This document shows positions 10,244 through 20,204 of a stretch of DNA of 64,000 nucleotides, piece after piece. Positions within the stretch are counted from its first letter, which is position 1. Each line of letters begins with the position of its first letter. Source of the stretch: Geitlerinema sp. BBD 1991-9 (GTDB lineage: Bacteria; Cyanobacteriota; Cyanobacteriia; Cyanobacteriales; Geitlerinemataceae); the NCBI GenBank assembly GCA_001657325.1, contig LWRO01000018.1, positions 1 through 64,000 on the forward strand. The letters run 5' to 3'. Both the position numbers and the translations under genes were made by a program. Below the pieces are notes generated by a model. The model saw only the letters and a list, made by a program, of their open reading frames with translations, made no database searches and was not told the origin of the DNA.

Positions 10244-11149
10244 TTAATACGGAATTCGATCGCGAGGAGCGCTCGATCCGGCTTTTTTTTCGATAAACTC
10301 GATAATTTTTCCCGCCACATCAACCCCCGTCGCCGCTTCAATTCCTTCCAATCCCGGTGAAGAGTTCACTTCCATGACGACTGCACCGTGGTTGGAACGC
10401 AACAGATCGACCCCGGCAATCTTCAATCCCATTGCTTTCGCTGCCCGCACGGCGGTCGATCGTTCTTCTGGCGTGAGTTTAATTTTTTCCGCCTTACCGC
10501 CTCGATGAAGGTTCGATCGAAATTCTCCCGGTGCGCCTTGACGTTTCATCGACGCGACGACCTTGTCGTTGACGATAAAACAACGAAGATCTGCGCCGCG
10601 CGCTTCTTTAATAAATTCTTGAACCAAAATATTAGCATCCAAGCCGCGAAACGCTTCGATGACCGATTTGGCAGCTTGGTCGGTTTCCGCCAACACGACT
10701 CCGATGCCTTGCGTTCCTTCCAATAACTTGATCACCAACGGCGCACCGCCGACGATGCCGATGATGCCTTCAATGTCTTGTGTCGAATGAGCAAATCCCG
10801 TCACCGGCAAACCAATGCCTTCCCGCGCGAGAATTTGCAAACAGCGCAATTTATCTCTCGATCGAGAAATCGCCTGAGATTCGTTGGCCGTAAACACGCC
10901 CATGATTTCAAATTGCCGGACGACTGCCGTACCGTAAAACGTATTGGAAGCGCCAATTCGCGGGACGATCGCGTCAAAATTTTCAAGCAGTTGCCCTTGA
11001 TACATCACAGACGGACGAAGAGAGGTGATATTCATATAGCAGCGCATATGATCGACCACTTTCATATGATGCCCTCGTTTTTCGCCAACTTCCTTGAGTC
11101 GTTTGGTCGAATACAGGGATGGATCTCGAGATAAAATCGCGATTTTCAT
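10244..11149 (-). CDS. rimK: RimK-type alpha-L-glutamate ligase
   Basis: The 301-residue ATP-grasp enzyme closely follows E. coli RimK over its full length: N-terminal [18 protein letters not shown], then FDAVIPRIG-like and FYGTA blocks, [20 protein letters not shown] (ATP-grasp), FRSNLHRGG, and the metal-binding [14 protein letters not shown] near the C-terminus. RimK adds glutamate to the C-terminus of ribosomal protein S6 and can make poly-glutamate. I chose ATG 11149; an upstream in-frame TTG at 11158 would add three residues. It sits between a RimB-like protease gene (45 bases upstream) and an AstE/AspA hydrolase, which suggests a make-and-trim system for glutamate tails. The real acceptor here is not known. 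Confidence 0.93.
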   Translation of the reverse strand: MKIAILSRDPSLYSTKRLKEVGEKRGHHMKVVDHMRCYMNITSLRPSVMYQGQLLENFDAIVPRIGASNTFYGTAVVRQFEIMGVFTANESQAISRSRDKLRCLQILAREGIGLPVTGFAHSTQDIEGIIGIVGGAPLVIKLLEGTQGIGVVLAETDQAAKSVIEAFRGLDANILVQEFIKEARGADLRCFIVNDKVVASMKRQGAPGEFRSNLHRGGKAEKIKLTPEERSTAVRAAKAMGLKIAGVDLLRSNHGAVVMEVNSSPGLEGIEAATGVDVAGKIIEFIEKKAGSSAPRDRIPY

Positions 11150-11194
11150 CGGTTGCAAATTCGATGGTAGTGTTTAACGTCCCGATGGCGGAAA

Positions 11195-11629
11195 TTAACG
11201 ATCGACACTGAGGAGATACGACTTCCCCGGATCGACAAAAAAACGCCCTCGGACAGCTTGACGACCCAACAGCATTCGGAAGCCCATGACGTCGCGATTG
11301 GTCAGTGTCAGTTCGATCGACCAGCGTTGTCCGGCCAGTTCGATCGACGTGAGGATCGCGTACCGCAATTCAGCTTTCCCGCCTGAATTGCGAACTTCCC
11401 GACGATCGAACACCTCGGCTTCAGTCTCGACGGTATCGATCTCGTTCCGTTGGAATGGATGGACTTTAAACCGAACCTTTTGCGTACCGTTTGCCAAAAA
11501 CGGACGAATATCAAAAGCGTGGAGCGCAGAAGAGCGAGCGCCCGTATCGACTTTCGCTTTGACTTCAGAAATCCCGAGATCCGGCAGTGCGACCCACTCC
11601 CGCCAACCCATCCTTTCTTTTGGCATCAT
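11195..11629 (-). CDS. RimB-like ATP-dependent zinc protease/retropepsin-like domain protein
   Basis: This small protein of 144 residues has the retropepsin-like signature VKAKVDTGARSSALH (putative catalytic Asp28) and the later block FRMLLGRQAVRGRFFVDPGKSYL, as in the family annotated 'putative ATP-dependent zinc protease' (DUF785), which includes RimB of Pseudomonas. Family members sit next to rimK and modulate glutamylation. The start is ATG 11629, with GAGAG nine bases upstream; a TTG at 11641 is a weaker option. It is the first gene of the operon with rimK and the AstE/AspA gene. Only one Asp of a retropepsin pair is encoded, so it would work as a dimer or as a binding subunit. Confidence 0.87.
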   Translation of the reverse strand: MMPKERMGWREWVALPDLGISEVKAKVDTGARSSALHAFDIRPFLANGTQKVRFKVHPFQRNEIDTVETEAEVFDRREVRNSGGKAELRYAILTSIELAGQRWSIELTLTNRDVMGFRMLLGRQAVRGRFFVDPGKSYLLSVDR

Positions 11630-11751
11630 AGCGTCTCTCAAACAGTCGTCTGGTTAGAGTTCTGCCGGGTTGTCGAAAGGGTCGATCGGCACTTTTTCGA
11701 GCGCGGACGGTCTTGGAAAATAGACCGCTTTGCGATCTTAGCGCGATCCGA

Positions 11752-12336
11752 ATGAGAACGACCCCCCACGGCTTCGCCTTGGCGGTACTCGCCGCTTTTG
11801 CCACTTTGACTTCCCAGCCAGTTGTCAGTCAACCTTCCGAAACGCCCGATACACTTCGGTTTGAATGTAGCGCGCGAGATCGTGCTTGGACTTTGGAAGC
11901 TGTCACTGTTCGCACAAGCGGGACGGAATTGGTTTCAGATCGGCAACCGTTAGTACGATGGAATCGAGATCGATCGTCCGATACAATGTCATTCCGTCAG
12001 TGTCGAGACGCAGCACAGCAATTACAACTTGCGGTCAGTCGCGGTACGCTCGAATATTTAACATTAGGTCGTGTAGACGGTCAACTGGTTTTGTGCATGG
12101 TCGAGGATCGTCGATCGGGGTGTAACGAAGCCAACGTCGTGGCGATCGTCCCAGAAACGGGACGCAACGCTCAAACGGTAATGTCTCAACTGTTCGATCT
12201 CGACTTTTTGCCCCCCGAACCTCAATGTGATATCGACGAGATGGTTTATCTCGACGTTCGGACTTATCTGGCACGAGATCCCGAGTTACCCGTGTCTTGT
12301 CGTTGTTATTGCGGTGTTTGTGCCTGCCCGAGATGA
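11752..12336 (+). CDS. COP23 domain-containing exported protein
   Basis: The 194-residue product starts with a signal peptide (MRTTPHGFALAVLAAFATLT, cleavage near PVVSQP). The mature part has the COP23 pattern: FECSARDRAWTLEAVT, VRWNRD, FRQCRDAAQQLQ, the LGRVDGQLVLCMVEDRRSGC block and a C-terminal YLDVRTYL segment. COP23 was first described as a circadian-oscillating membrane-associated protein in a cyanobacterium; its function is unknown. I chose ATG 11752 because it leaves a normal signal peptide; TTG 11713 would add 13 residues. The last residues (CRCYCGVCACPR) are unusually cysteine-rich. The gene is divergent from the RimB-rimK operon, with 122 bases between the chosen starts. Confidence 0.82.
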   Translation: MRTTPHGFALAVLAAFATLTSQPVVSQPSETPDTLRFECSARDRAWTLEAVTVRTSGTELVSDRQPLVRWNRDRSSDTMSFRQCRDAAQQLQLAVSRGTLEYLTLGRVDGQLVLCMVEDRRSGCNEANVVAIVPETGRNAQTVMSQLFDLDFLPPEPQCDIDEMVYLDVRTYLARDPELPVSCRCYCGVCACPR

Positions 12337-13073
12337 AGTGGGGAGAAGCTCCGCTCGAATTCGATCGATCTAAGCGAAAGGATAAGCTCGTGAATCGCAG
12401 ACATTCCAATCTAATTCAGGGATGGATTTGTCGAACGTGTCAGTGTGTTTTAGATCTTGGGAAAGGTTGACTCAAGCTCGTTTTCAGCTGTGAAGCGCTG
12501 AATAGGTAAACTTCTTGTCATGGTTGTTCGCTGCGAGATCTCAACCCTCAAAAAAACTTGTAAAAAAATGTAAAAATACAGATCTATTTTAAAGGTATAG
12601 CTTTAAATTTTAAATAGAATTACTGAGGAGTGCTGTTTATATTTCGACAACCAAAATAAAGCAAAACCTCAATAAAGTTTACGATACTTTATCGTCTTTG
12701 TAGATCCCAAAAATTACCAAGATATTAGATATTATCCGATCTGCTTTGGGAAGAGGGGGGAGGTAGGAATTTTGTTTTTTGAAAGAATAGCAGCTTGACA
12801 TTCTTCATCTTGATATCTACCAGACGCCAAAAATACTCGATCTGAATTGGGGAATCTATCAAAAATAAAAGCTCAGATCGAATCCACAGAAAGCGACAAA
12901 TATCACAAACTTTACTGGATTCTGCCAAAAGGGATGACATCATCAAGCTAGATTTTGCAGAATCTAAAAAAAAATTCGAGACAACTCAAAAATTAATTTT
13001 TGGAGCAACAAAGCTAGCCATAAGATGACGGACATCCTCGAACGGTCGACATTCGTAAGAGGGGTCATTTAAA
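12337..13073. other. AT-rich intergenic region before the subtilase gene
   Basis: 737 bases with no gene that I can support. It is much more AT-rich than its flanks, with A- and T-runs near 12545-12620 and 12960-13000, and probably contains the promoter and a long leader of the subtilase gene. A 73-codon minus-strand frame (12725-12946) has no recognisable features. Confidence 0.55.
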
Positions 13074-16000
13074 ATGTCCGACGAATTATTTTCAAATGAA
13101 GTATCGATCGATGCCGACGATCTCTTGGAAGATCGGAATCTAATTCTCGTTTCTTCACAACCACGAAGCTACAGTGGCCGAGTTGGAGATGCAGAAGCGG
13201 AAGAATCGTTTCGATTTACCTTGGGAGCGAAAAACGATTTCGCTCTGTCTTTAAACAATTTAGATGCCAATGCTGACGTTGAAATTCGAGACGAAGGCGG
13301 CAACGTCATCTTGAGTTCGACACGGAGCGGAAAGGCTGACGAATCGATCGAGGGAGTTCTCGATACCGGGACTTACAGCATTCATGTATTTTCGGTTGAC
13401 GAATCCGTCACAGACTACGATCTGAGTCTGTCTGTCACACCACAGATCGAAGGAGTTACAACAACTGGTTCAGATACCCTTTTCTTCGCACAAACTGATG
13501 AGTCGGGTCCACTCATCGGAATGAGCGATCTTCGTTCCGATCTCCGTTTTACCGGAGTGGATGGCAGTGGATTTTCCGTCGCTATCCTCGACACGGGAAT
13601 TAACTTAGCCCATCCTTTCTTTGGTCCCGACAACAATAACGACGGTGTCGCCGATCGAATTGTTGCCGGTCGTGATTTCGTGGGAGACCGTCCAGATCCT
13701 CTAGATATCAGCGATCGAGACGGACACGGCTCTAACGTTTCCAGTATTGCAGCCTCTTCTGACAATACGTTTACCGGAATCGCTCCCGGTGCTGACATCA
13801 TTCATCTCAGGGTTCTTGACGATAACGGAGATGGAACCTCTGCCTCGATCGAGCAAGCCTTACAGTGGTTTTTAGGCGATGAAGCTGGAATTCCACGGAT
13901 CGAACTGTACAACATTGCCAGTATCAATATGTCGCTGTCTGATCGTGGAAATTACGATACACCAGTGTCACGCCACGGTTTGGGCGACGAGTTACAAGCA
14001 CTCGTAGATCGAGGGGTCGTTGTAATCTCTGCATCCGGCAACCACTTTGACTACTACGGCAGCCAGCAAGGAGTAGGTTATCCAGCAGCCGATCCCAATT
14101 CCCTTTCCATTGGAGCCGTGTGGGATGCCGACAACGGCGGGCCATGGGGGAACGATATCACCACGGGGCCCGATCGAATTACGAGCTTCTCCCAGCGCCA
14201 CGAGACCCTGACAACAGTTTTCGCACCCGGAGCCTTTATCACGGGGGCAAATGCGAATGCCATGAATCCTGGAACTGTTGACATGGCTGGAACGAGCCAA
14301 GCTGCACCTCATGTTGCGGGTATGGCAGCTTTGAGCCAGCAGTTAGCCGAACAAACCTTGGGTCGTCGTTTGACTCCTGACGAATTTTCCCACTTGTTGG
14401 TCTCGACAGGCGTGACGATTAACGACGGCGACGACGAAGACGACTACGTCATCAATACAGGATTAGACTTCCAGCGTGCCGATATGTTCGCCCTCGCTGA
14501 AGCCATTTCTAACTCCGTCGTAACAGTGGACACCCTGGAGGATGAAAATGACGGCGATCTAAGTCCTGGTGACGTTTCCCTGCGGGAAGCCTTAGATGTC
14601 GTAAGCCCAGGCGGAACGATTCTGTTCGACCCCAACCTCTTCAACTCGACACCTCAAACGATCGATCTCAATGGGGAAGAACTCGTCGTCAATAAAGACG
14701 TAGTCATTGACGGACCGGGTGCAGACAAACTTACGATTAATGCAGATGGATCGCGCGTCTTCCTCGTTTACGATGGCGATGACATCACCAAAAACGAAGT
14801 TGTCATTCAGGGACTTACTCTCAGTGGCGGTTCGGAATTCGGTGGTGGCATCCTCAACCAAGAAAACCTGACTGTTCTCAACAGCACCATCTCTGAAAAC
14901 TACACCAGCGGTCCAGGTGCTGGAATCTATAACTGGGATTTTGCAACACTGACTCTGGAAAACAGTACCGTTGCTCACAACTTTGCTGAAAATACACCGT
15001 TCCATGGTGGAGGTGGAATCTTCAACGATCGAGAAGGTCTTCTCACCGTCAAGAACAGCACCATTTCGTCGAATGAAGTCAAATACGGTAGTGGCGGTGG
15101 TATCTCTAACAAAGGATTTGCCACGGTGACGGACAGTACTATTGCCTTCAATACCGCTGAAAATCACGGAGGGGGCATGGTTAACTTAGGTGGCGAGGTC
15201 TATGTCGGGAGTTCGATCGTTGCCAAAAACATGGCAGGTTACGAAGGCAATGACGTTGCAAGCCCTTACGGCGGACGATTCACCAGCTTTATCAGCGAGG
15301 GGTACAACTTAATTGGGGATGGAACGGGTAGCGTCGGTTTCATCCATGATGTCAATCACGACATCGTAGGAACTATTGACGATCCCATCAATCCCTTGCT
15401 TCGCCCCTTAGCCGACTATGGCGGCCCGACGCAAACTCACGCACTCCTGAACCGAGCATTCGATCAGATGTATCGCGGCGGTCGAGCGGATAACTTCTCA
15501 CTCGCCAATGGTGTAGAACGCGCGCATCCGAGCAGTGGTTTGATCGACCGCCTCCAAGAGATCGAAAACCAAATCCCCTACCAAGCCAATGTCTTCCCGT
15601 TGATGGATTTTGACGAACCGGATGGCAATCCTCCAGGCGAACGAGATATCAATCGAGTGTTCGCTCATACGTTCTCTGGACTTCCCCAAGGTACTTATCA
15701 ATCAGCCAGCTTGGAAATTCGGATGAAACCAAACGGTGAATTGTCCTCCAACGATTTAATCGAATTGAGCTTTACGGACGACAGTGGAAATCGCGTCCAT
15801 CCAGGCTGGCAAGTGGAAATCGGAACGTTGGCCGGGACGAGTTGGACGACTGGCAATATCGGAAGCGGACAAACGTTTAATCTCGATCTGAGTAATTTAT
15901 CCTCGGGTGGAACGACGATCGACCTGCTGCCGCAACTCGGACAGTATGAATTCCTGGATGTTCTTGTTGTTGACGATACCAGTGTCGATTACATGAAGTT

Positions 16001-16460
16001 AATCGTTCGGGGTGATTCTTACAGTCCGGCAGTCGATGCGGCAAATCCTAGCTACTTCCCGTCAACCGATCAGCGCGGTGTGTCTCGTCCGCAAGGTAGC
16101 GCTCCGGATATCGGCGCCTATGAATTCCAAGTTGGCGGTGGTGATGATGGCCCCGAAAATCGCAGTCGGACTGGATCGATCGATCCGCTGACAGAAGGCG
16201 GCCCAGACATGGCTGCGTACAGCGCTCCTAACGGGATGGTTGCCGAACCGTTACTCTGGTCTACACAAACGCCACTTGTCGAAGTGCTGGCCGATTTCGA
16301 GGCGGGAATCGGGACGATCGATCGCAGCGATCTGAGTGTCGATAACGTACAACCGCCCATGGGTGTAGACAGTCTCGCTTACGGATCGATCGATCCGGCT
16401 GGATTGGCAGACGAATCCCGTATGGCGATGACTGACTTGGCGAACGAGTCTATCTTCTGA
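13074..16460 (+). CDS. Subtilisin-like serine protease fused to a parallel beta-helix (CSLREA/choice-of-anchor Q type)
   Basis: The protein has 1,128 residues. Residues about 33-122 form a PPC-type beta domain; about 150-480 a peptidase S8 domain with the catalytic triad Asp173 (AILDTGINL), His218 (DGHGSNV) and Ser408 (GTSQAAPHVAG). From about 485 comes a CSLREA-like motif (GDVSLREAL), then repeated Asn/Ser/Gly-rich right-handed beta-helix turns (NSTISENYTSG, NSTVAHNF, NSTISSNEV), and TDQRGVSRPQG...DIGAYEFQ (about 1003-1022), the choice-of-anchor Q signature. There is no N-terminal signal peptide, as with type I-secreted cyanobacterial proteins, so extracellular location is inferred. The start is ATG 13074 with AGAGGGG upstream. 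The protease is intact, and the beta-helix may bind a surface or polysaccharide. Confidence 0.9.
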   Translation: MSDELFSNEVSIDADDLLEDRNLILVSSQPRSYSGRVGDAEAEESFRFTLGAKNDFALSLNNLDANADVEIRDEGGNVILSSTRSGKADESIEGVLDTGTYSIHVFSVDESVTDYDLSLSVTPQIEGVTTTGSDTLFFAQTDESGPLIGMSDLRSDLRFTGVDGSGFSVAILDTGINLAHPFFGPDNNNDGVADRIVAGRDFVGDRPDPLDISDRDGHGSNVSSIAASSDNTFTGIAPGADIIHLRVLDDNGDGTSASIEQALQWFLGDEAGIPRIELYNIASINMSLSDRGNYDTPVSRHGLGDELQALVDRGVVVISASGNHFDYYGSQQGVGYPAADPNSLSIGAVWDADNGGPWGNDITTGPDRITSFSQRHETLTTVFAPGAFITGANANAMNPGTVDMAGTSQAAPHVAGMAALSQQLAEQTLGRRLTPDEFSHLLVSTGVTINDGDDEDDYVINTGLDFQRADMFALAEAISNSVVTVDTLEDENDGDLSPGDVSLREALDVVSPGGTILFDPNLFNSTPQTIDLNGEELVVNKDVVIDGPGADKLTINADGSRVFLVYDGDDITKNEVVIQGLTLSGGSEFGGGILNQENLTVLNSTISENYTSGPGAGIYNWDFATLTLENSTVAHNFAENTPFHGGGGIFNDREGLLTVKNSTISSNEVKYGSGGGISNKGFATVTDSTIAFNTAENHGGGMVNLGGEVYVGSSIVAKNMAGYEGNDVASPYGGRFTSFISEGYNLIGDGTGSVGFIHDVNHDIVGTIDDPINPLLRPLADYGGPTQTHALLNRAFDQMYRGGRADNFSLANGVERAHPSSGLIDRLQEIENQIPYQANVFPLMDFDEPDGNPPGERDINRVFAHTFSGLPQGTYQSASLEIRMKPNGELSSNDLIELSFTDDSGNRVHPGWQVEIGTLAGTSWTTGNIGSGQTFNLDLSNLSSGGTTIDLLPQLGQYEFLDVLVVDDTSVDYMKLIVRGDSYSPAVDAANPSYFPSTDQRGVSRPQGSAPDIGAYEFQVGGGDDGPENRSRTGSIDPLTEGGPDMAAYSAPNGMVAEPLLWSTQTPLVEVLADFEAGIGTIDRSDLSVDNVQPPMGVDSLAYGSIDPAGLADESRMAMTDLANESIF

Positions 16461-16510
16461 CCTTCCCCGTTCGCGTTGACCTCAAAACATCGACATCAAA
16501 GCACTTTGAA

Positions 16511-16539
16511 CCCCAGTTGTCGAAAAACTGGGGTTTTTT
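16511..16539 (+). terminator. Intrinsic terminator of the subtilase gene
   Basis: CCCCAGTT (16511-16518) pairs with AACTGGGG (16526-16533) across a seven-base loop, followed directly by TTTTTT (16534-16539). It lies 50 bases after the stop codon and has all features of a Rho-independent terminator. Confidence 0.92.
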
Positions 16540-16664
16540 CTAAAGACCTGGCGAGGCACGATATCCTCAAAAACCATGGCGCTCTTTCTCAGACATTTCC
16601 AATTCCTCATTTCCCATTACCCATTAACATAAATTATTGCAACGTGTAACGGCTAAGAGTATCC

Positions 16665-18128
16665 ATGAAATTCAACGCGATCGAAACTGCACTGTTGGAT
16701 TGGTCGGGAGATGTCCTCGCCATCGCTTTGTCGGAAGAGAACGTGGAGCTGACCGGCGAGTTGGCGAAACTCGACGAAAAACTCGCAGGTACGCTGAAGG
16801 AGCTGATCGAAGAGACAGAATTTGAGGGCAAATTGGGCAGCGGTGCGGTCACTCGCGTTGGGGGAGGCAGTGCCGTTCGTAAAATTATCGTGGTGGGATT
16901 GGGTAAGGCCGCTCGATCGAACGACTGGCGGCGAGGAGCCGCAACGATGGCGCGTCTGGCCAAACAAGAGAAATGTCAGACGGTTGGGGTCAGCGTTCCG
17001 GTGTGGAACGACGATGCCGCTTCGACAGTTCGGGCCGTCGTAGAAGGATTTGAACTGACGCTTCATCAAGACACCCGCTTTAAATCAGAAAACGATAAGG
17101 GATCGAGCCTCGAAACTGTCGATTTACTCGGATTCGGCGGACAAGACGAAGCGATTGACAAATCACTCAAAATATGCTCAGGCACGATCTTGGCGCGAGA
17201 ACTGGTGGCCGCACCCGCGAATGTCATCGACCCCGTAACCCTCGCCGAAACGGCCCAGTCCATGGCGACTGAATACAGCTTAGACCTGGAAATCCTCGAA
17301 AAAGAGGACTGCGAAAAACTCGGGATGGGCGCGTTTCTCGGAGTCGCCCAAGCTTCCGATTTACCGCCGAAATTCGTTCACCTGACCTACAAACCCCAAG
17401 GCACGCCCCGCAAAAAACTGGCGATCGTGGGGAAAGGCTTGACTTTCGACTCCGGCGGACTCAACCTCAAAACCGGGGGAAGCGGCATCGAAACCATGAA
17501 AATGGATATGGGCGGTGCGGGGGCGACGTTCGGCGCAGCCAAAGCCATCGCGCAATTGAAACCCGATGTCGAAGTTCACTTTATCTCGGCCGTCACGGAA
17601 AACATGATTAGCGGACGCGCCATGCACCCTGGCGACATCCTCACTGCTTCCAACGGGAAAACCATCGAAGTGAACAATACCGACGCAGAAGGCCGACTCA
17701 CCCTCGCCGACGCGCTGGTGTTTGCCGATAAGTTAGGCGTTGACGCGATCGTCGATTTGGCAACGCTGACAGGGGCTTGCGTGGTGGCCTTGGGTAATTC
17801 GATCGCTGGATTGTGGAGTCCCGACGACGACTTGGCCAAAGCGCTTTTGAGTGCGTCGGAACGTTCCGGAGAAAAACTTTGGCAGATGCCTTTGGAAGAC
17901 CCCTATTTCGAGCTGATGAAATCTCTGCACGCGGACATGAAAAATACGGGAAGCCGCGCAGGGGGAGCGATTACAGCAGCACTGTTCTTGAAACAGTTCG
18001 TCGAGAAAACCCCTTGGGCCCACTTAGATATCGCTGCACCCGTTTGGACGGATAAAGATAACGGTTACGACAACACCGGGGCAACGGGGTTCGGCGTGCG
18101 TCTGTTAGTCGATTGGGTGTTGAGTTAG
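16665..18128 (+). CDS. pepA: Leucyl aminopeptidase (PepA, M17)
   Basis: The 487-residue cytosolic M17 metallo-aminopeptidase releases N-terminal residues from peptides. The C-terminal catalytic domain contains [15 protein letters not shown] (metal-binding Lys and Asp), the MKMDMGGA metal/active-site block, the family signature NTDAEGRL (about 339-346) and the later DLATLTGA. The N-terminal domain (about 1-165) is less conserved. The length fits bacterial PepA hexamers. The start is ATG 16665. The gene stands alone after a terminator and ahead of a glycosyltransferase gene, with no sign of functional coupling. Confidence 0.95.
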   Translation: MKFNAIETALLDWSGDVLAIALSEENVELTGELAKLDEKLAGTLKELIEETEFEGKLGSGAVTRVGGGSAVRKIIVVGLGKAARSNDWRRGAATMARLAKQEKCQTVGVSVPVWNDDAASTVRAVVEGFELTLHQDTRFKSENDKGSSLETVDLLGFGGQDEAIDKSLKICSGTILARELVAAPANVIDPVTLAETAQSMATEYSLDLEILEKEDCEKLGMGAFLGVAQASDLPPKFVHLTYKPQGTPRKKLAIVGKGLTFDSGGLNLKTGGSGIETMKMDMGGAGATFGAAKAIAQLKPDVEVHFISAVTENMISGRAMHPGDILTASNGKTIEVNNTDAEGRLTLADALVFADKLGVDAIVDLATLTGACVVALGNSIAGLWSPDDDLAKALLSASERSGEKLWQMPLEDPYFELMKSLHADMKNTGSRAGGAITAALFLKQFVEKTPWAHLDIAAPVWTDKDNGYDNTGATGFGVRLLVDWVLS

Positions 18129-18225
18129 ACCTTTGGGGAAGGTGAAGAGATGAGGGGGTGAGGAGATGAGGAGGTGATGGGGCCGCGCAATCGCAAATCG
18201 TAAATCGTAAATCGTAAAGTGTTTG

Positions 18226-20022
18226 ATGAACTCGAATTTTCGGAACGCCGTTCGGCTGTGGTGGAACGCACCGGAAAAGTTTCCTTCGGTGGTTTGGGGC
18301 TTGTCGCTGTCGGTGTTGTTGGTGGCGGCTGTTTTGGCGTTCGTGTATCACTTGGGAAGCACGAATCTGATCGATGAAACCGAACCGTTGTTTGCTGAGG
18401 CCGCCCGCCAAATGACGGTGACGGGGGATTGGATTACACCGTATTTCAACGGTGAAACCCGATTCGACAAACCGCCGTTGGTGTATTGGCTGATGGCGAT
18501 CGGATATTTGACGATCGGGACGAGCGAATGGGCGGCGAGATTGCCATCGGCGTTATCCGCGATCGAACTCATGGGTTTGACGTTCGCGACGCTTTGGCGG
18601 TTCGTTCCCCCAGCGAGTCCGGCGGGACGGGGTTGGTTGATGCCTTGGAGTGCTGGAACTCTGGCGGCGGTGGCGATCGCCTTTAACCCGCAAACGATTG
18701 TTTGGGGGCGCACGGGGGTTTCGGATATGCTGCTGTGTGCTGGTTTGGGATCGTCGCTACTATCGTTTTTCTGGGGATATGCCAGCGAGGGACAGACTAA
18801 GCAGCGATGGTATGGAGCGTTTTTCGTCTTTGCGGCATTGGCGGTTTTGACGAAAGGGCCAATCGGAATCGTGCTTCCGGCGTTAATTGTGGCGGCGTTT
18901 TTGCTGTACGCGGGAAACTGGAAAACCGTGCTGCGAGAAATGCGTCCGCTGCGGGGAATACTTCTGTTTCTCGCGATGACGGTGCCTTGGTATCTGTTGG
19001 TGATGCAGGCGAACGGTGAAGCTTATATCGAGAGTTTCTTCGGTTATCACAATTTCGATCGATTTACACGAGTGGTCAACAATCACAGCGCTCCGTGGTA
19101 TTTCTACTTTGGGGTGGTATCGATTGGGTTTGCCCCCTGGTCGGTGTATCTTCCGGCTTCGATCGCTCGTTTGGGCGTTTGGCACCGTCGAGAATGGCAA
19201 CAACTCCCACGCCCGAAGCAGTTGGGCGGGTTCGCACTGGTTTGGTTTGCGGGGGTGTTTCTGTTCTTTACGGCAGCGGTGACGAAGTTGCCGAGTTACG
19301 TGTTACCGCTGATTCCAGCAGCGGCGATTTTGGTGTCGCTGTTGTTGAGTGAGGAACTGTTGCACCGTCCGACGTTGAAGCGGGGGTGGCTGTTGGTGAG
19401 TCACTGGTTGAGTTTTGCTGTGTGGGTGGCGATGGCGATCGCCCTGGCAACGTTGCCACTTTGGATTGGCAAAGATCCCGTCGTCGGCGATATCGATGCC
19501 AAGCTGTTCGAGTCGAGGTTGACGTTATGGGGTTCGGGGGTAGCGATCGCGATTGCCATGTCGATCGAGGCAGTATTACTCAGCCGTCACCGCCGATCGA
19601 TCGCTGTCGTTCACACGATCGGTTTCGCCGTCTTTTTAACGCTCGTCATTCATCCGACGTTTGAATGGCTCGATCGATGGCGTGCCGAACCCATGCGAGA
19701 ACTGGCAGAAGCCGTCAACCGAGATCGCCGTCCGGGTGAGGAACTCATGGCCCTCGGATTTAAAAAGCCCTCCCTGGTGTTTTACACGCAGCAACCCGTC
19801 GAATATCTCTCTCGTCCGTCGTTGGGACGAGAATATTTACGAGAACGAGTACAGTTGCATCCCGAGTTGCTATCGACGTTGGCAATTGGCGATAAAAAGC
19901 GACTGCGACAATTGGGGTTGCGAGACGAACAGTTCGATCGATTAGAAAAAGTCGGACGCTATCGTTTGATTCGGGTGTACCTCGATCGATTGGACAAATA
20001 CACCTACAAAGACGACGATTGA
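18226..20022 (+). CDS. GT39-family (ArnT/PMT-like) membrane glycosyltransferase
   Basis: The 598-residue polytopic protein matches the PMT_2/ArnT group: after a first membrane segment, LIDETEPLFAEAARQM gives the acidic catalytic loop, followed by TPYFNGETRFDKPPLVYWL, a hallmark of this family, and about 11 further hydrophobic segments. A soluble C-terminal domain starts near residue 480. Such enzymes use polyprenyl-phosphate sugars to modify lipids or proteins on the periplasmic side; donor and acceptor are unknown here. I chose ATG 18226; the TTG just before it would add one residue. The stop codon TGA is followed immediately by the heptanucleotide array. The short repeats AAATCGTA just upstream of the start (about 18195-18217) are a local oddity. 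Confidence 0.87.
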   Translation: MNSNFRNAVRLWWNAPEKFPSVVWGLSLSVLLVAAVLAFVYHLGSTNLIDETEPLFAEAARQMTVTGDWITPYFNGETRFDKPPLVYWLMAIGYLTIGTSEWAARLPSALSAIELMGLTFATLWRFVPPASPAGRGWLMPWSAGTLAAVAIAFNPQTIVWGRTGVSDMLLCAGLGSSLLSFFWGYASEGQTKQRWYGAFFVFAALAVLTKGPIGIVLPALIVAAFLLYAGNWKTVLREMRPLRGILLFLAMTVPWYLLVMQANGEAYIESFFGYHNFDRFTRVVNNHSAPWYFYFGVVSIGFAPWSVYLPASIARLGVWHRREWQQLPRPKQLGGFALVWFAGVFLFFTAAVTKLPSYVLPLIPAAAILVSLLLSEELLHRPTLKRGWLLVSHWLSFAVWVAMAIALATLPLWIGKDPVVGDIDAKLFESRLTLWGSGVAIAIAMSIEAVLLSRHRRSIAVVHTIGFAVFLTLVIHPTFEWLDRWRAEPMRELAEAVNRDRRPGEELMALGFKKPSLVFYTQQPVEYLSRPSLGREYLRERVQLHPELLSTLAIGDKKRLRQLGLRDEQFDRLEKVGRYRLIRVYLDRLDKYTYKDDD

Positions 20023-20139
20023 CAGTCGCCAGTCACCAGTCGCCAGTCACCAGTCGCCAGTCACCAGTCGCCAGTCGCCAGTCACCAGTCGCCAGTCACC
20101 AGTCGCCAGTCGCCAGTCACCAGTCACCAGTCACCAGTT
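20023..20139. repeat. Heptanucleotide tandem array (STRR), 16 units
   Basis: Sixteen perfect units of CAGTCGC or CAGTCAC run from 20023 to 20134, followed by a partial unit. The fifth-to-seventh bases alternate GC and AC in the order G A G A G A G G A G A G G A A A. The array starts at the base after the TGA of the GT39 gene. The same heptamer occurs at 42324, 54739 and 55516 in this window. It fits the short tandemly repeated repetitive sequences known from cyanobacteria. Confidence 0.95.
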
Positions 20140-20147
20140 AATGGTAG

Positions 20148-20166
20148 GGGCGGGGTTACCCCGCCC
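20148..20166. repeat. Perfect GC hairpin downstream of the STRR array
   Basis: GGGCGGGG (20148-20155), loop TTA, CCCCGCCC (20159-20166) is a perfect 8-bp stem in the context GGTAGGGGCGGGG. This is a frequent interspersed palindromic element type in cyanobacteria. It lies between the convergent GT39 and phosphorylase genes and could also end transcripts, though it lacks a T run. Confidence 0.75.
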
Positions 20167-20204
20167 AAGGCAAGGCTTGCCGACAAATCCCGAATCCGAA
20201 CCCA

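Noticed and set aside
12725-12946. Minus-strand 73-codon frame as a gene
   Set aside because: No ribosome-binding site, no recognisable motif, and AT-rich non-coding composition.
20023-20139. Heptad array as part of the GT39 coding region
   Set aside because: The array starts after the TGA stop; it is non-coding.
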